From the NCBI GenBank assembly GCA_021810145.1, contig JAJZJL010000008.1:1-60664 (forward strand): a stretch of 60,664 nucleotides of DNA, written 5' to 3'. Origin of the DNA: Planctomycetota bacterium. GTDB taxonomy: Bacteria > Planctomycetota > Phycisphaerae > WQYP01. Made by a program: the position numbers and the translations under genes. This document shows, in pieces, positions 42,000-51,287 of the stretch; position 1 is the stretch's first letter; every line of letters starts with the position of its first letter. The notes beneath the pieces were generated by a model. That model did not search any database. It was not told the DNA's origin and was given only the letters and a program-made list of their open reading frames with translations.

Positions 42000-42875
42000 T
42001 TACGATTCCGGATACTGAATCAAAGCCGCTTTTCCATCGGAACCGACCGCACGAATGATTTCCTTGACATCCTGCTTTGTTTTCTCCATGGCCCCGCGCA
42101 TGACTCGCCATGCGTGATGCTCATGATCCATGGTGCGGCTGCAGTCGTTGAAATACCGGATATAGTTCATCCGCAGGCCTTCACCAAAATTGATCTTGGT
42201 CATACCCGCCTTGACCGTGCGGCTGATATCTTCCATCGAAACACCGCAGGTGCCATGCAACACCAGCGGCACGTTCGTGGCGGCCCGGAGTTTGGCGATC
42301 AGATCGTAATCAATTCCCTTCTGCTCTTTGAAAATGCCGTGCGTGGTGCCAACCGCCACGGCCAGCAGGTCCACATCCACCTTGGACAGGAACTCGCGCG
42401 CTTCCTGAACGCTGACGGTGGGAGCCTTGCGGCCTTCGGCATCCGAGCTTTTGATGATGTGGCCAATTTCAGCTTCGACACTGATACCCAGCGGACGCAC
42501 CATGTTGATAATTTCCTTTGTGCCGCGGACGTTGGCCTCCATCGGCTGATCCGCGTAATCAATCATCACATGGGTAAATCCGGCTTTGACCGCCCGCGCT
42601 ACAGAGGCCGGGCTTTTTCCATGATCCAGGGCAATGGCGACGGGAATGGTGCAGTTCTGGGCGAGAAACCGGATCAGCATGCCGGCGTAATCGTAACCGC
42701 GGTACTCCAGATTCGGCTCATAGCACTGAATAATCAATGGCGATTGCAGTTCCTCCGCGGCCTCAATAATGGCCCGGGTGATGTCATACGTTCCGCCGTT
42801 GGTATTCAACGCGGGAACGGCAAACCCCTTGGCGACAGCCTGATCACAGAGCATTTTGGCATTGACAAACTTCAT
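42000..42875 (-). CDS. Class II ketose aldolase (FbaA/GatY/KbaY family), last gene of the sulfosugar operon
   Basis: A 291-residue class II aldolase. Zinc and catalytic features are visible: VAIALDHGKSP with Asp and His (about residues 80-90), VEAEIGHI (about 133), AVAVGTTHGIF (about 175) and PLVLHGTCGVS (about 205), with a later INFGEGLRM. This family splits phosphorylated ketoses such as fructose bisphosphate or tagatose bisphosphate. Standard sulfo-TAL pathways do not need it, so its role in this operon is open: it may recycle the sugar phosphate made by the transaldolase or act on another sugar. ATG 42875 has GGAG eight bases upstream. It starts 39 bases after the symporter stop. Confidence 0.88.
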   Translation of the reverse strand: MKFVNAKMLCDQAVAKGFAVPALNTNGGTYDITRAIIEAAEELQSPLIIQCYEPNLEYRGYDYAGMLIRFLAQNCTIPVAIALDHGKSPASVARAVKAGFTHVMIDYADQPMEANVRGTKEIINMVRPLGISVEAEIGHIIKSSDAEGRKAPTVSVQEAREFLSKVDVDLLAVAVGTTHGIFKEQKGIDYDLIAKLRAATNVPLVLHGTCGVSMEDISRTVKAGMTKINFGEGLRMNYIRYFNDCSRTMDHEHHAWRVMRGAMEKTKQDVKEIIRAVGSDGKAALIQYPES

Positions 42876-42914
42876 GGAAGGTCTCCTTATTAAATCCAAC
42901 AAAACGGAACGATC

Positions 42915-44414
42915 TTAACACTTGCGAGCGGCCTGCCCGGCAGGTATTTCCAATTGCGCATCGGGCAGAACCTCGCCTTCAACCGCCTGGCGCTGCTGCT
43001 GCATGACCGCCACGACATCTTCGAGACTGCGTTTGGTCGGCGGCGTAACGGCGCTGACAATCACATGTGCCAAAATCCCGGCAAGCGTGGGGATCACGGC
43101 ATTGTTCAGCCACGCGGCCGACGGCGGCGCAAACATTCCCAGTAACGAAACCGACGGGGTAATAACCAATGCGGCAATGGCACCCTGCCAGGTTGCCCGC
43201 TTCCAGAATCTGCCAAGCAGAATGATAATGGCCAGACCGCTCATTGTTACGGGCAGAAACTTCACCACAAAACCCACAATGGATCCGGCGTGCATCGCCA
43301 CTGTAATGGCCGCGGCGAACGCTCCGATCAGCGCCAGCCGGACGGTCAGAAGCGGTCGCTGAGGCAGGCGGCCGGTGGCCAGGGGGTAAATATGTCTTAC
43401 AAAAAAGGTGCTGGAGGTCATGGCCATCCAACTGGCGCAGGATACAATTCCCGAAGCCACCGAAATAACGACCAGGGCCGCCAGCCACGCGGGTAAAACG
43501 TGCATAACCAGCCAGAGCAACGCTTCGTCGGGATCCTTCAGGTGAGGCATGAGTTTGAAGGCATACATCCCGGTTATGGCGATCACCACGGAAAAGACAA
43601 TCACAATCAGTCCGGCCGTAACCATCGCCCAGCGCGCAACCGATTCGCTTTTGGCGCTGTACATGCTCAGCCGCCGGCCCGGATCGGCGACAACGGCCAG
43701 AACCAGCGACACCAGAAGTCCGGCGACCTTCCACCGGCCATAGGAGGCAACGCCTAAAAATGAAAAATAGGCCGGCGGCATGGAATCTCTGAGTCCCGTC
43801 AGTCCTCCGCTGTGGGACAAAGCCGAATAGGTCAGAACGCCGAAGCCGCAAAGGAGAATCAGCGCCTGGACGAAATCGGTATAGACCACACTTTTGATTC
43901 CCCCGGGAATGGCGATGCCCGCGGCGATTAATCCCGCCAGCACCACGCTCCAGTGCAGGGACAGGTGCGTAACCGCGGCCAGAACAGCCGCGGCACCCAT
44001 GATCTGCACGGTCAGCCAGCAAAGCTGAGAAAGAAACAGGCTGATATTGGAGAACTCGGCGACAATCCGATTATCCCCGTAATAGGACGTGATTTCCTCG
44101 CTGAGGGTCATGAATCGATAGCGGCGCATGACGGCAAAACCCAAGCCGGTTAATGCCGTGCCCAATCCCAATCCAATGGGGTACGCACTGCCGGTCCAGC
44201 CGTGTTGATAGGCCAGGCCCGAAGCTCCCACGATCACGCCGGTACCGATACATCCGGCGGTAATGGTTCCGGTGAGCACCCAGAATGGAAAATTGCGGCC
44301 ACCGATGACGTAGTCGGATGATTTTTTTATTTTCAGCATCCAGAAGGAAGAAAACAGCAGCATGCCAACGGCATAAAGCGTCAGGCCCAGTGCAATAGCG
44401 GCATGTGTTCCCAT
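42915..44414 (-). CDS. Sodium:solute symporter (SSS family), candidate sulfosugar importer
   Basis: A 499-residue membrane protein with about 13 helices. The family start is SSDYVIGGRNFPFWVLTGTI (about residues 32-51), followed by the sodium-binding helix CIGTGVIVGASGLAYQHG and IPGGIKSVVYTDFVQALILL, the SSS core signature. The late helix SVASGIVSCASWMAMTSSTF has the second sodium-site pattern. Sugars, amino acids and carboxylates are typical substrates. Its place inside the operon, after the isomerase (99-base gap), suggests sulfoquinovose or a related sulfonate as cargo (inference). ATG 44414. Confidence 0.88.
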   Translation of the reverse strand: MGTHAAIALGLTLYAVGMLLFSSFWMLKIKKSSDYVIGGRNFPFWVLTGTITAGCIGTGVIVGASGLAYQHGWTGSAYPIGLGLGTALTGLGFAVMRRYRFMTLSEEITSYYGDNRIVAEFSNISLFLSQLCWLTVQIMGAAAVLAAVTHLSLHWSVVLAGLIAAGIAIPGGIKSVVYTDFVQALILLCGFGVLTYSALSHSGGLTGLRDSMPPAYFSFLGVASYGRWKVAGLLVSLVLAVVADPGRRLSMYSAKSESVARWAMVTAGLIVIVFSVVIAITGMYAFKLMPHLKDPDEALLWLVMHVLPAWLAALVVISVASGIVSCASWMAMTSSTFFVRHIYPLATGRLPQRPLLTVRLALIGAFAAAITVAMHAGSIVGFVVKFLPVTMSGLAIIILLGRFWKRATWQGAIAALVITPSVSLLGMFAPPSAAWLNNAVIPTLAGILAHVIVSAVTPPTKRSLEDVVAVMQQQRQAVEGEVLPDAQLEIPAGQAARKC

Positions 44415-44513
44415 AGGTTATGCCCTTCCCATTCTAAACCGCCCGTTAAGACCTTGGCCGTTGCGCACTGCTGCTGCAACCTGTTTGGCTGTCAAACGCA
44501 ACTGCCGGCCGAG

Positions 44514-45920
44514 TCACACAAACTGGATATGCATGGCCCGCGCCAAACGCCGCAGCATATCCATGTGGTGCCCCTCAAAGAGAACCACATGATGCGGCAT
44601 GCCTTGATGGCAAAGCTCCTCAAACCATTCCCGCGGGTCCTGCCCGTTGAGTTGCGCCAGAGCGTTGGTGGCCATCAGATGGCGTCGGGGCTTGATGGTG
44701 CGCCCTTCCCGGGCGGTAAGCCAATATTTTCCGTCCGTGCGCCAGAATCGCAGAATGGTTACCGGCATGTTTATTCGCAGCGAAGCCTCAAGCACCGCCG
44801 GTTTTTTAATGTTGAAATGGCGCGCTATGGCCGGAGCGCCGGGTTCTCCCGGCGGCGGGCAAAGCGACATCGGCGCAGCGCCGCCATGCCACAGCGTAAT
44901 GGTGCTGTCGTCATGTTCCAGCCAATCCGAAAGATACGCTCTGCCCATCCCCAGGCTTTCGCCGATCCATGCGGTCAACGCGCCGTCGGCATCTCCTTCG
45001 CAGGCCACGGCCCGGCCTTCATCCACCAGCCGGGCAATTGCGAGGTAGGGCCACTGACCAAATTGATTCGGCATTTCCGGCCATTCACGAATCGTCAGCG
45101 CATCAAGCGATTCCTGATCCATAAATCTACGCATCGCCATATACAAGCGCGATGCCATCGGCAGATCCCCGTCAACGGTATCTTTGTGCTCCAATCCCAA
45201 GGTTCTGACTGCTTCCACATCGGCGGCAACCTTCTGGTCGCTGAAGCCGAGCACCACGTCGGCGAATTCCATGAGGCTGAATGTTTGCAACTGCGCCTGC
45301 AGCCCGTGATGAATCGAAAAGGGATCAACGCTCATGGCAAAATAACCGGGGGCCTGCCCGCCGATACTGCCCAGCCGCACCGACCGCAAACGCCGAACCG
45401 TGGCCGCCAGCCGCACCGCCTGCTTCAATCGCTGCTGTGTTTCAGGGTCATCCGGATCGCCATAGACCAGTTCAAACGCATGTCCCATCTGACGCAACGT
45501 GGACGCCCAGCAATGCGCGCCAACCAGCGAGCATGAACTGATCATATCGCCCTGCTGATTCTCGGGTGTCGCCCACAACAGCGGCGGATCGGGCCAGAGT
45601 TGCGCCAGCGTCGGAGCCAGGCGTCCATCGGCCATGGTTGTCTGCAGGAGCACAATGGCATCGACTCCTCTGGCCTGACATGCCGCCAGTGATTGCCGCA
45701 GTGATGCGTCATCAACCGCCTTTTCCGGCGGCTCGAATGCAACGAAATCCGTGCCGGTGAGCATGTTGCGCACGCGCTGCTCCATCTGCCGGCCCCATTC
45801 CATGTCAAAGCCCGGGCGGCGCCGGCCCAGAAAGATAATTCCCGCAACAATGGGTCTGTTTCCGGAAAGTGTATCTGTGGTGCGGGTCACACGTCCTGTT
45901 TCCAACGAATGACTGATCAT
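44514..45920 (-). CDS. L-fucose/L-arabinose isomerase-like protein, candidate sulfoquinovose isomerase
   Basis: A 468-residue aldose-ketose isomerase of the L-fucose isomerase-like class. The N-terminal half has IVAGIIFLGRRRPGFDMEWG and GVDAIVLLQTTMADGRLAPT; the middle, VACEGDADGALTAWIGESLG (about residues 300-320), supplies the metal-binding glutamate and aspartate, and TITLWHGGAAPMSL (about 340) a histidine. Known: the sulfo-TAL enzyme that turns sulfoquinovose into sulfofructose belongs to this superfamily. Here it overlaps the aldehyde dehydrogenase stop by four bases (ATGA), so it is made with SLA-pathway enzymes. A role on fucose or arabinose is less likely because no kinase or lactaldehyde genes follow. 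Confidence 0.82.
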   Translation of the reverse strand: MISHSLETGRVTRTTDTLSGNRPIVAGIIFLGRRRPGFDMEWGRQMEQRVRNMLTGTDFVAFEPPEKAVDDASLRQSLAACQARGVDAIVLLQTTMADGRLAPTLAQLWPDPPLLWATPENQQGDMISSCSLVGAHCWASTLRQMGHAFELVYGDPDDPETQQRLKQAVRLAATVRRLRSVRLGSIGGQAPGYFAMSVDPFSIHHGLQAQLQTFSLMEFADVVLGFSDQKVAADVEAVRTLGLEHKDTVDGDLPMASRLYMAMRRFMDQESLDALTIREWPEMPNQFGQWPYLAIARLVDEGRAVACEGDADGALTAWIGESLGMGRAYLSDWLEHDDSTITLWHGGAAPMSLCPPPGEPGAPAIARHFNIKKPAVLEASLRINMPVTILRFWRTDGKYWLTAREGRTIKPRRHLMATNALAQLNGQDPREWFEELCHQGMPHHVVLFEGHHMDMLRRLARAMHIQFV

Positions 45921-47344
45921 ACATGCACTCCTAAAGATACATGCTTGGTATCCACAAAGGCTTCAAGGCCCTCGATTCCCAGTTCACGGTTCCAGCCGCT
46001 TTGTTTAACGCCGCCGAACGGGCACTGGCTGGTGGACGGAACGCTGTCGTTCAGGCCGATGGTTCCAGCTTCCAGGGCTTCCATCAGCCGCATGGCCCGG
46101 TCCAGATCACGCGTAAAAGCGTAGGCGCTTAGACCGTAGGGTGAGGCATTGGCACGCTCAATGACTTCGGCTTCGGTATCAAACGGGCAGACCGGCGCCA
46201 CCGGAGCGAAGGTTTCCTCGCTCATGCACGCCGCGTGCGCCGGGACATCTGCCAGCACGGTTGGTTCCAGGAACCAGCCCTTGCGCGACAACTGCTTGCC
46301 GCCGCACATTAATCGGGCACCCTGCTTAACCGCGTCCTGGATGTGTTCAAGTGCTTTGAGCACGGCGTTCTGATTAATCAACGGACCGATCTGCACACCA
46401 TCTTCCAGACCGTCGCCCACTTTCATTGCGGCAGCCTGCCGGGTGAAGCGCTCCAGGAATGTATCGTATACGCGGCGCTGCACATAGATGCGATTGGCCG
46501 CAATACAGGATTGCCCGTTATTGCGGAACTTGGTGATAAGGGCGCCTTCCACCGCGGCGTCAAGATCGGCATCGTCGAATATCAGTACCGGAGCATGTCC
46601 GCCCAGTTCCAGCGACAGTGGTTTGATTCCTTCCGCGGCACCGCGAATCAGCGTTCTGCCGACCTCGGTGGAACCGGTAAACGTGATCTTGCGGCACAAC
46701 GGATTATCGAGAAACTCCTGAGCGATCTGGGCGGAATCTCCCAAGACAAGCTGGAACACACCGGGCGGAAGCTGGGCGGCGTGAACACATTCAGCCAGGG
46801 CGACAGCGCACAGAGGCGTGGCACTGGCGGGTTTGAGGATAACCGCACAACCCGCGGCCAGCGCCGGCGCCACTTTGCGCAGGGCCAGCACCAGCGGAAA
46901 ATTCCAGGGGCTGATGGCCGCAACCACCCCGACGGGGGTTTTCACAACCAGATGGCGCTTGCCGCGCACCTGATGTGGAATAATGCGGCCATAAATGCGC
47001 CGCGCTTCCTGGGCAAACCACCGGAGATGATCCACGGACATGGCCACTTCACCGCGGCTCTGGGCCAGCGGTTTGCCATTCTCCATGGTAATGGTGCGGG
47101 CAATTTCATCTCCCCGGCGTTCGAGTTCATCGGCGATTTTCTGCAGATATTCTCCGCGTTCCCGTCCGGGTACCTCCCGCCACAACCGAAACGCCGTTTG
47201 CGCATCGGTAAGGGCCTGCGCCACGGTTGATCGCGGCACCGTGCAGACCTCGGCAATGGTTTCATCGACCGATGGATTGACCACGCGCAACCGGGTTGCT
47301 GTTTGTACCCACCGACCATTGAGATACAGCGGAAGAACCTTCAT
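45917..47344 (-). CDS. Aldehyde dehydrogenase, candidate sulfolactaldehyde dehydrogenase
   Basis: A 475-residue NAD(P)-dependent aldehyde dehydrogenase close to succinate-semialdehyde dehydrogenase. The cofactor and active-site motifs are [20 protein letters not shown] (about residues 140-159), [11 protein letters not shown] (about 222), [18 protein letters not shown] with the general-base glutamate (about 247) and [16 protein letters not shown] with the catalytic cysteine (about 281). Known: sulfolactaldehyde dehydrogenases of sulfo-ED organisms are GabD relatives. Position between transaldolase and isomerase, with four-base overlaps at both ends, fits oxidation of 3-sulfolactaldehyde to sulfolactate. 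Confidence 0.88.
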   Translation of the reverse strand: MKVLPLYLNGRWVQTATRLRVVNPSVDETIAEVCTVPRSTVAQALTDAQTAFRLWREVPGRERGEYLQKIADELERRGDEIARTITMENGKPLAQSRGEVAMSVDHLRWFAQEARRIYGRIIPHQVRGKRHLVVKTPVGVVAAISPWNFPLVLALRKVAPALAAGCAVILKPASATPLCAVALAECVHAAQLPPGVFQLVLGDSAQIAQEFLDNPLCRKITFTGSTEVGRTLIRGAAEGIKPLSLELGGHAPVLIFDDADLDAAVEGALITKFRNNGQSCIAANRIYVQRRVYDTFLERFTRQAAAMKVGDGLEDGVQIGPLINQNAVLKALEHIQDAVKQGARLMCGGKQLSRKGWFLEPTVLADVPAHAACMSEETFAPVAPVCPFDTEAEVIERANASPYGLSAYAFTRDLDRAMRLMEALEAGTIGLNDSVPSTSQCPFGGVKQSGWNRELGIEGLEAFVDTKHVSLGVHV

Positions 47345-47988
47345 TTTCCGGGCACCTTTTTCCAGTCATTCAGGAACATTTCAATGCCGATATCCGTTAA
47401 CGGATGCTGATACAGCTGCTGAAGAACGTCAAAACTCATCGTGCTGATATCCGCGCCGGCCAGTGCGGCATCCAGCACGTGCAGCGGATGACGGACCGCC
47501 GCGACGATAATTGCCGTCTTAAAGCCATAGTTGCCGTAAATGGTTTTGATCTGCCGAACCAGGTCCATACCGACATGGCCCACCGCATCGAGCCGCCCGA
47601 CAAACGGGCTGATGTAGGTGGCTCCGCATTTGGCGGCCAACAGGGCCTGCAAGGGCGAGAACGTCACGGTCACGTTGGTCTTAATGCCTTCGGAGGCAAG
47701 CGTTTTAACCGCCTTCAATCCTTCCTTCATCAGCGGCACTTTGACGACCACATTTTTGCTTAGCGCGGCAAGCGTTCGTCCTTCCGCAACGATTTCACCG
47801 GCGCTCAAACCGATGGTTTCCAGACTGATCGGCCCGTCCACCAGCGAGCAGATTTCCCGATACACATCCGCGGCGGGGCGGCCGGTTTTTGAAACATGTG
47901 TCGGGTTGGTTGTTACGCCGTCGAGTATGCCCCAGGAGCAGACCTCCCGGATTTGCGAGACATCGGCGGTATCAAGAAAAATTTTCAT
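47341..47988 (-). CDS. Transaldolase of the TalC/FSA type, candidate sulfofructose transaldolase
   Basis: A 215-residue short transaldolase. It starts [20 protein letters not shown] with the substrate loop [15 protein letters not shown]; the Schiff-base lysine is in [13 protein letters not shown] (about residue 85). Later motifs are [20 protein letters not shown] and [15 protein letters not shown]. Compared with ordinary TalC (TNPSLIAK) the loop reads TNPTHVSK, a change close to the substrate. Known: SftT of the sulfo-TAL pathway is a transaldolase that splits sulfofructose and passes a three-carbon unit to glyceraldehyde 3-phosphate, leaving sulfolactaldehyde. The context supports that role here. 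Its TGA overlaps the dehydrogenase ATG. Confidence 0.88.
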   Translation of the reverse strand: MKIFLDTADVSQIREVCSWGILDGVTTNPTHVSKTGRPAADVYREICSLVDGPISLETIGLSAGEIVAEGRTLAALSKNVVVKVPLMKEGLKAVKTLASEGIKTNVTVTFSPLQALLAAKCGATYISPFVGRLDAVGHVGMDLVRQIKTIYGNYGFKTAIIVAAVRHPLHVLDAALAGADISTMSFDVLQQLYQHPLTDIGIEMFLNDWKKVPGK

Positions 47989-48024
47989 ATTCGGTGTCCT
48001 TTTATCTTCTCAAAACAATCCATC

Positions 48025-49002
48025 TCAGCTTTCCCGCCGACGCGGCCTGGGAAAATTGACAAAATTCTTCGCATTGCGCCCGGATAGAACGTTCTGCACA
48101 TCCCGGCAGATCGCCGTTACCACACGGTCCTGCGCTTCACGCGTAAATGCGGCAATATGGGGAGTTAAAATAACATTATTCATCGTGCACAGTGCATCCG
48201 AAGCCGGCGGTTCGGTCTGCCGCACATCCAGCGCGGCCCCGGCGATGCGCTTATCCTCCAAGGCCCGGATCAGGTCCTTTTCATCCACGACTTCACCGCG
48301 CGCCAGATTGAGAAAAAAGGCGGTGGGTTTCATTGCGGCGAAACGCTGATAATTAAACAGTCTTGCTGTTTGCGGAGTCAGAGGCAGATGGCATGACACA
48401 AAATCGCTGTTTTTCAGCAGATCTTCCAGTTCAACAAGTTCCGCATGGGTTTCCGTAACGGCTACGGAGTCGGGGCTGATACAGGTGTCGTGTGCGAGAA
48501 TATTCATGCCCATGGCCCGGGCACGCGATGCGGTCAGTACACCGATCCGCCCCAGGCCGACGATGCCCAGCGATTTGCCGTACAATTCCGTACCCACAAA
48601 GCGCTGCCTGTCCCAGCCGCCGCCGCGAACATGCGCATCCGCTTCGGGCAATTTGCGGGCCAGCGACAACATCATGCCAATCGCCAATTCCGCCACGGAA
48701 ATGGAATTCTGGTCGGGGGTGCTGGCCACCACAACTCCCGCCGCGGTTGCCGCCGCCACATCAACATTATCCAGCCCCGCGCCGGCGCGGCCGATGATCT
48801 CCAGCCGGGTTGCCGCGGAAATCAGTTCCGCCGTTACACGCGTCTGATTGCGAACGATCAAGGCCCGGCAATTCGCGACAGCCTTCTTGAGCTTGTCCGG
48901 TGCCTTCCAGAGGCCGGGGTCCAATGTCACGCCGCAGGACGATTGCAGTTCCTCCAGAGCCTTGCCGCTGATATTTTCCGATATGATCACATCCGAACTC
49001 AC
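48025..49002 (-). CDS. slcC: D-isomer 2-hydroxyacid dehydrogenase, SlcC-like (S)-sulfolactate dehydrogenase
   Basis: A 325-residue NAD-dependent 2-hydroxyacid dehydrogenase of the phosphoglycerate dehydrogenase type. The nucleotide site is LGIVGLGRIG (about residues 145-154), with catalytic Arg in LNLARGEVVDE (about 233), Glu in LDVRQTEPP (about 262) and His in LTPHIAAFT (about 281). Known: SlcC of Chromohalobacter, a member of this family, oxidises (S)-sulfolactate to sulfopyruvate. It starts at GTG 49002, overlapping the stop of the next dehydrogenase gene (GTGA). With the ComC-like enzyme beside it the pair would interconvert sulfolactate enantiomers. The precise substrate is inferred from context. 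Confidence 0.8.
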   Translation of the reverse strand: MSSDVIISENISGKALEELQSSCGVTLDPGLWKAPDKLKKAVANCRALIVRNQTRVTAELISAATRLEIIGRAGAGLDNVDVAAATAAGVVVASTPDQNSISVAELAIGMMLSLARKLPEADAHVRGGGWDRQRFVGTELYGKSLGIVGLGRIGVLTASRARAMGMNILAHDTCISPDSVAVTETHAELVELEDLLKNSDFVSCHLPLTPQTARLFNYQRFAAMKPTAFFLNLARGEVVDEKDLIRALEDKRIAGAALDVRQTEPPASDALCTMNNVILTPHIAAFTREAQDRVVTAICRDVQNVLSGRNAKNFVNFPRPRRRES

Positions 49003-50108
49003 GGGATCACCTCATTGCCCTTCAGCGCGTTGAGTGTAAATGGAACATTCAGATCGGAGCATAACTGTGCCAGCTCAGCTCTGGTGGCTTCATCAAGGCC
49101 AATTCCCCGGGCCATGTTTTCCGCCGCGCGCCGGGCCGAGCGCTCGCCCGGAACCAGTATCTGCTGAGTGTCAGGCCTTTTACGGCACGCCTTGATCTGA
49201 TTAATGGTTTCATCCATGCGGCTTATAAACTCATGCACATCCATAAAAGCTTCTATATCCAGCAGGCAGAAGAAGTGCCCCACATCCTGCTTGCGATCCA
49301 TGTTTTTATACATGGATCCGATTTGCGGCCCGACCGCCGAGCCGGACAATACGCCGGAGAGCACTTCCACCAGCACCGCCAGCGCGTAACCTTTATGACC
49401 TGCCATGGTCAGCACCGTGCCCAGAAGCGCCTGTGCCGCATCGGTTGTCGGTTCGCCTTCCGGCGTCAAAGCCCAGCCCAACGGAATTGATTTTCCACTT
49501 TTTTGTGCCGCTATGATGTTCCCGCGGGCAACAATCGACGTAGCCAGATCAATCTTTACCGGAAAGCCTTTTCCGGTCGGAAAAGAAGCCGCAATCGGGT
49601 TGGTTCCGAAAAAAGCCTGACAGCCGCCTTCCGGAGACATCGCCGGTTCGCAGTTGGTCATGGCCAGCAGGATCATATTTTCCCGCGCCGCCCGGTTGCA
49701 GTAATAGGACAGCGCCCCGAAGTGCTGCGAGTTGCGGATTGTCGCCACGGCCACGCCGCTGGCGCGTGCCATCGGCACCAGGAGTTGCAGCGCTTTTACC
49801 GCCTGCACCTGTCCCAGACCGTTGCCGGCATCGACAGCCAGGGTCGCGCCTCGCTGCCTCTGGACCGTCAGAACGGCCTTCGGGGCGATAAGCCCCTTTT
49901 GAATTCGGCGGATATAAATATTCAGCCGTGATACGCCGTGGCTCGATACGCCGTGTACGTCAGCATCCACCAGCGCATCGGCGAGAATATCGGCATCCGC
50001 AGGGCTGACACCGGCTGCAACCGCGATAGACGCCGCGAGATTGCGCACCGCATCCGGCGCATAACGCAGGCCCGGTCCGGCTTTTTGTGGTACTTGCATT
50101 GTCGGCAT
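48999..50108 (-). CDS. comC: Ldh2/malate dehydrogenase-family enzyme, ComC-like (R)-sulfolactate dehydrogenase
   Basis: A 369-residue NAD(P)-dependent dehydrogenase of the type 2 lactate/malate family. Typical segments are DADVHGVSSHGVSRLNIYIR (about residues 48-67), VAVATIRNSQHFGALSYYCN (about 115-134), GTNPIAASFP and LATSIVARGNI, plus the late MAGHKGYALAVLVEVLSGVL. Known: ComC, the (R)-sulfolactate dehydrogenase, is in this family and together with SlcC gives racemase-like conversion of sulfolactate. ATG 50108 has AAGGA seven bases upstream, inside the end of suyB; GTG 50126 is less likely. Ureidoglycolate or malate dehydrogenase is the alternative without context. Confidence 0.82.
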   Translation of the reverse strand: MPTMQVPQKAGPGLRYAPDAVRNLAASIAVAAGVSPADADILADALVDADVHGVSSHGVSRLNIYIRRIQKGLIAPKAVLTVQRQRGATLAVDAGNGLGQVQAVKALQLLVPMARASGVAVATIRNSQHFGALSYYCNRAARENMILLAMTNCEPAMSPEGGCQAFFGTNPIAASFPTGKGFPVKIDLATSIVARGNIIAAQKSGKSIPLGWALTPEGEPTTDAAQALLGTVLTMAGHKGYALAVLVEVLSGVLSGSAVGPQIGSMYKNMDRKQDVGHFFCLLDIEAFMDVHEFISRMDETINQIKACRKRPDTQQILVPGERSARRAAENMARGIGLDEATRAELAQLCSDLNVPFTLNALKGNEVIP

Positions 50109-50118
50109 ACTCTGATCC

Positions 50119-51282
50119 TTACGCACTGCGGTACAGTTTGGTCATGACAAACTCACGATGTCCCAGCACCTCCGCCGCCGTCAGCCGGCCGCCGCAGGTG
50201 CGCAACATGACATCCAATAGCCTGTCACCGGCCTGATCCACAGTCATTTCACCGCGCAGAATGGCTGAAACATCCAGATCAATATGTTCGCTCATGGTTG
50301 TACACGTTACCGGGTTCGCGGAGAGCTTAATGACCGGCTCAATCGGATTGCCGATCACATTGCCCTGGCCCGTGGGAAACAGGTGCACCACCGCGCCCGA
50401 GGCTGCCCATAACGTAACCGCCTCCGCCGCCGCCGAGGATGTATCCATAAACCACAATCCTTTGCCGGAGGGTGCTTCGGCAGGTTTCAGTACACCGACA
50501 AACTTGGTCTTTTTCCCAAGTTTTTCGATATTTCCCAGCGCTTTTTCCTCAATGGTTGTCAGACCGCCGCGGATATTGCCTTTCGTCGGCTGCGATTCCG
50601 AGAGATCATCGGTCTTTTCCTTGAAGATCATTTCATTGTAACTGGTCCAGACTTTCATGAACGCCTCGGCCACCTCGGGGGAGGCCGCCTTGGCGCGGAC
50701 AATGTGCTCGCCGCCGGTAAGTTCCGACGTTTCACCGAATGACGCGGTGGCTCCTTGAGCTACCGATTTATCAATGACATTGCCTACCGCCGGACACGAT
50801 CCAAGTCCCGTGGTGGTATCGGATTCACCACATTTAACCGAGATATACACCTCATCGAGCCGGCATTCCTCGCGTTGCAGTTCACTGGCCCAGTGCATAT
50901 ATTCCTTCGCCTGCACCGATGCCGCGGCAATGGTTTTGATGTCACCGAAGCGTTCGATGGAAAATCCTTTGACCGGCTTACCGGTTTTCGCTATTCCATC
51001 AACAATGCGCTGCGTCCAGCCCGGCTCAATTCCAATAACCACGCACGCCGCGACGTTCGGGTTCGATCCGGTGCCGATCATGGTGCGGAAAAACAGTTCC
51101 AGATCCTCGCCAAACTGCAGCCGGCCATAGGCATGCGGGAGCGCTAAGGTTCCCTTGATGTTATTGGCCACGGCCTCACAGGCCGCGTTGGAGATATCAT
51201 CCACCGGGAGAATCACCACATGATTACGAATCCCGACCCGGCCGTTTTCACGGCGATAACCTTTAAATGTTGGAATCCCCAT
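50119..51282 (-). CDS. suyB: (2R)-3-sulfolactate sulfo-lyase, large (beta) subunit
   Basis: A 387-residue UxaA-family lyase, the large subunit of the enzyme that splits (R)-sulfolactate into pyruvate and sulfite. It begins [20 protein letters not shown], and has [20 protein letters not shown] (near residue 70), [19 protein letters not shown] (near 150), [20 protein letters not shown] and the C-terminal [19 protein letters not shown]. These long matches with SuyB separate it from altronate dehydratase. The size, about 42 kDa, fits SuyB. ATG 51282 has GAGGTGG eight bases upstream; GTG 51294 overlaps suyA. A Fe-S or iron cofactor is expected. Confidence 0.92.
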   Translation of the reverse strand: MGIPTFKGYRRENGRVGIRNHVVILPVDDISNAACEAVANNIKGTLALPHAYGRLQFGEDLELFFRTMIGTGSNPNVAACVVIGIEPGWTQRIVDGIAKTGKPVKGFSIERFGDIKTIAAASVQAKEYMHWASELQREECRLDEVYISVKCGESDTTTGLGSCPAVGNVIDKSVAQGATASFGETSELTGGEHIVRAKAASPEVAEAFMKVWTSYNEMIFKEKTDDLSESQPTKGNIRGGLTTIEEKALGNIEKLGKKTKFVGVLKPAEAPSGKGLWFMDTSSAAAEAVTLWAASGAVVHLFPTGQGNVIGNPIEPVIKLSANPVTCTTMSEHIDLDVSAILRGEMTVDQAGDRLLDVMLRTCGGRLTAAEVLGHREFVMTKLYRSA

Positions 51283-51287
51283 AGTTT

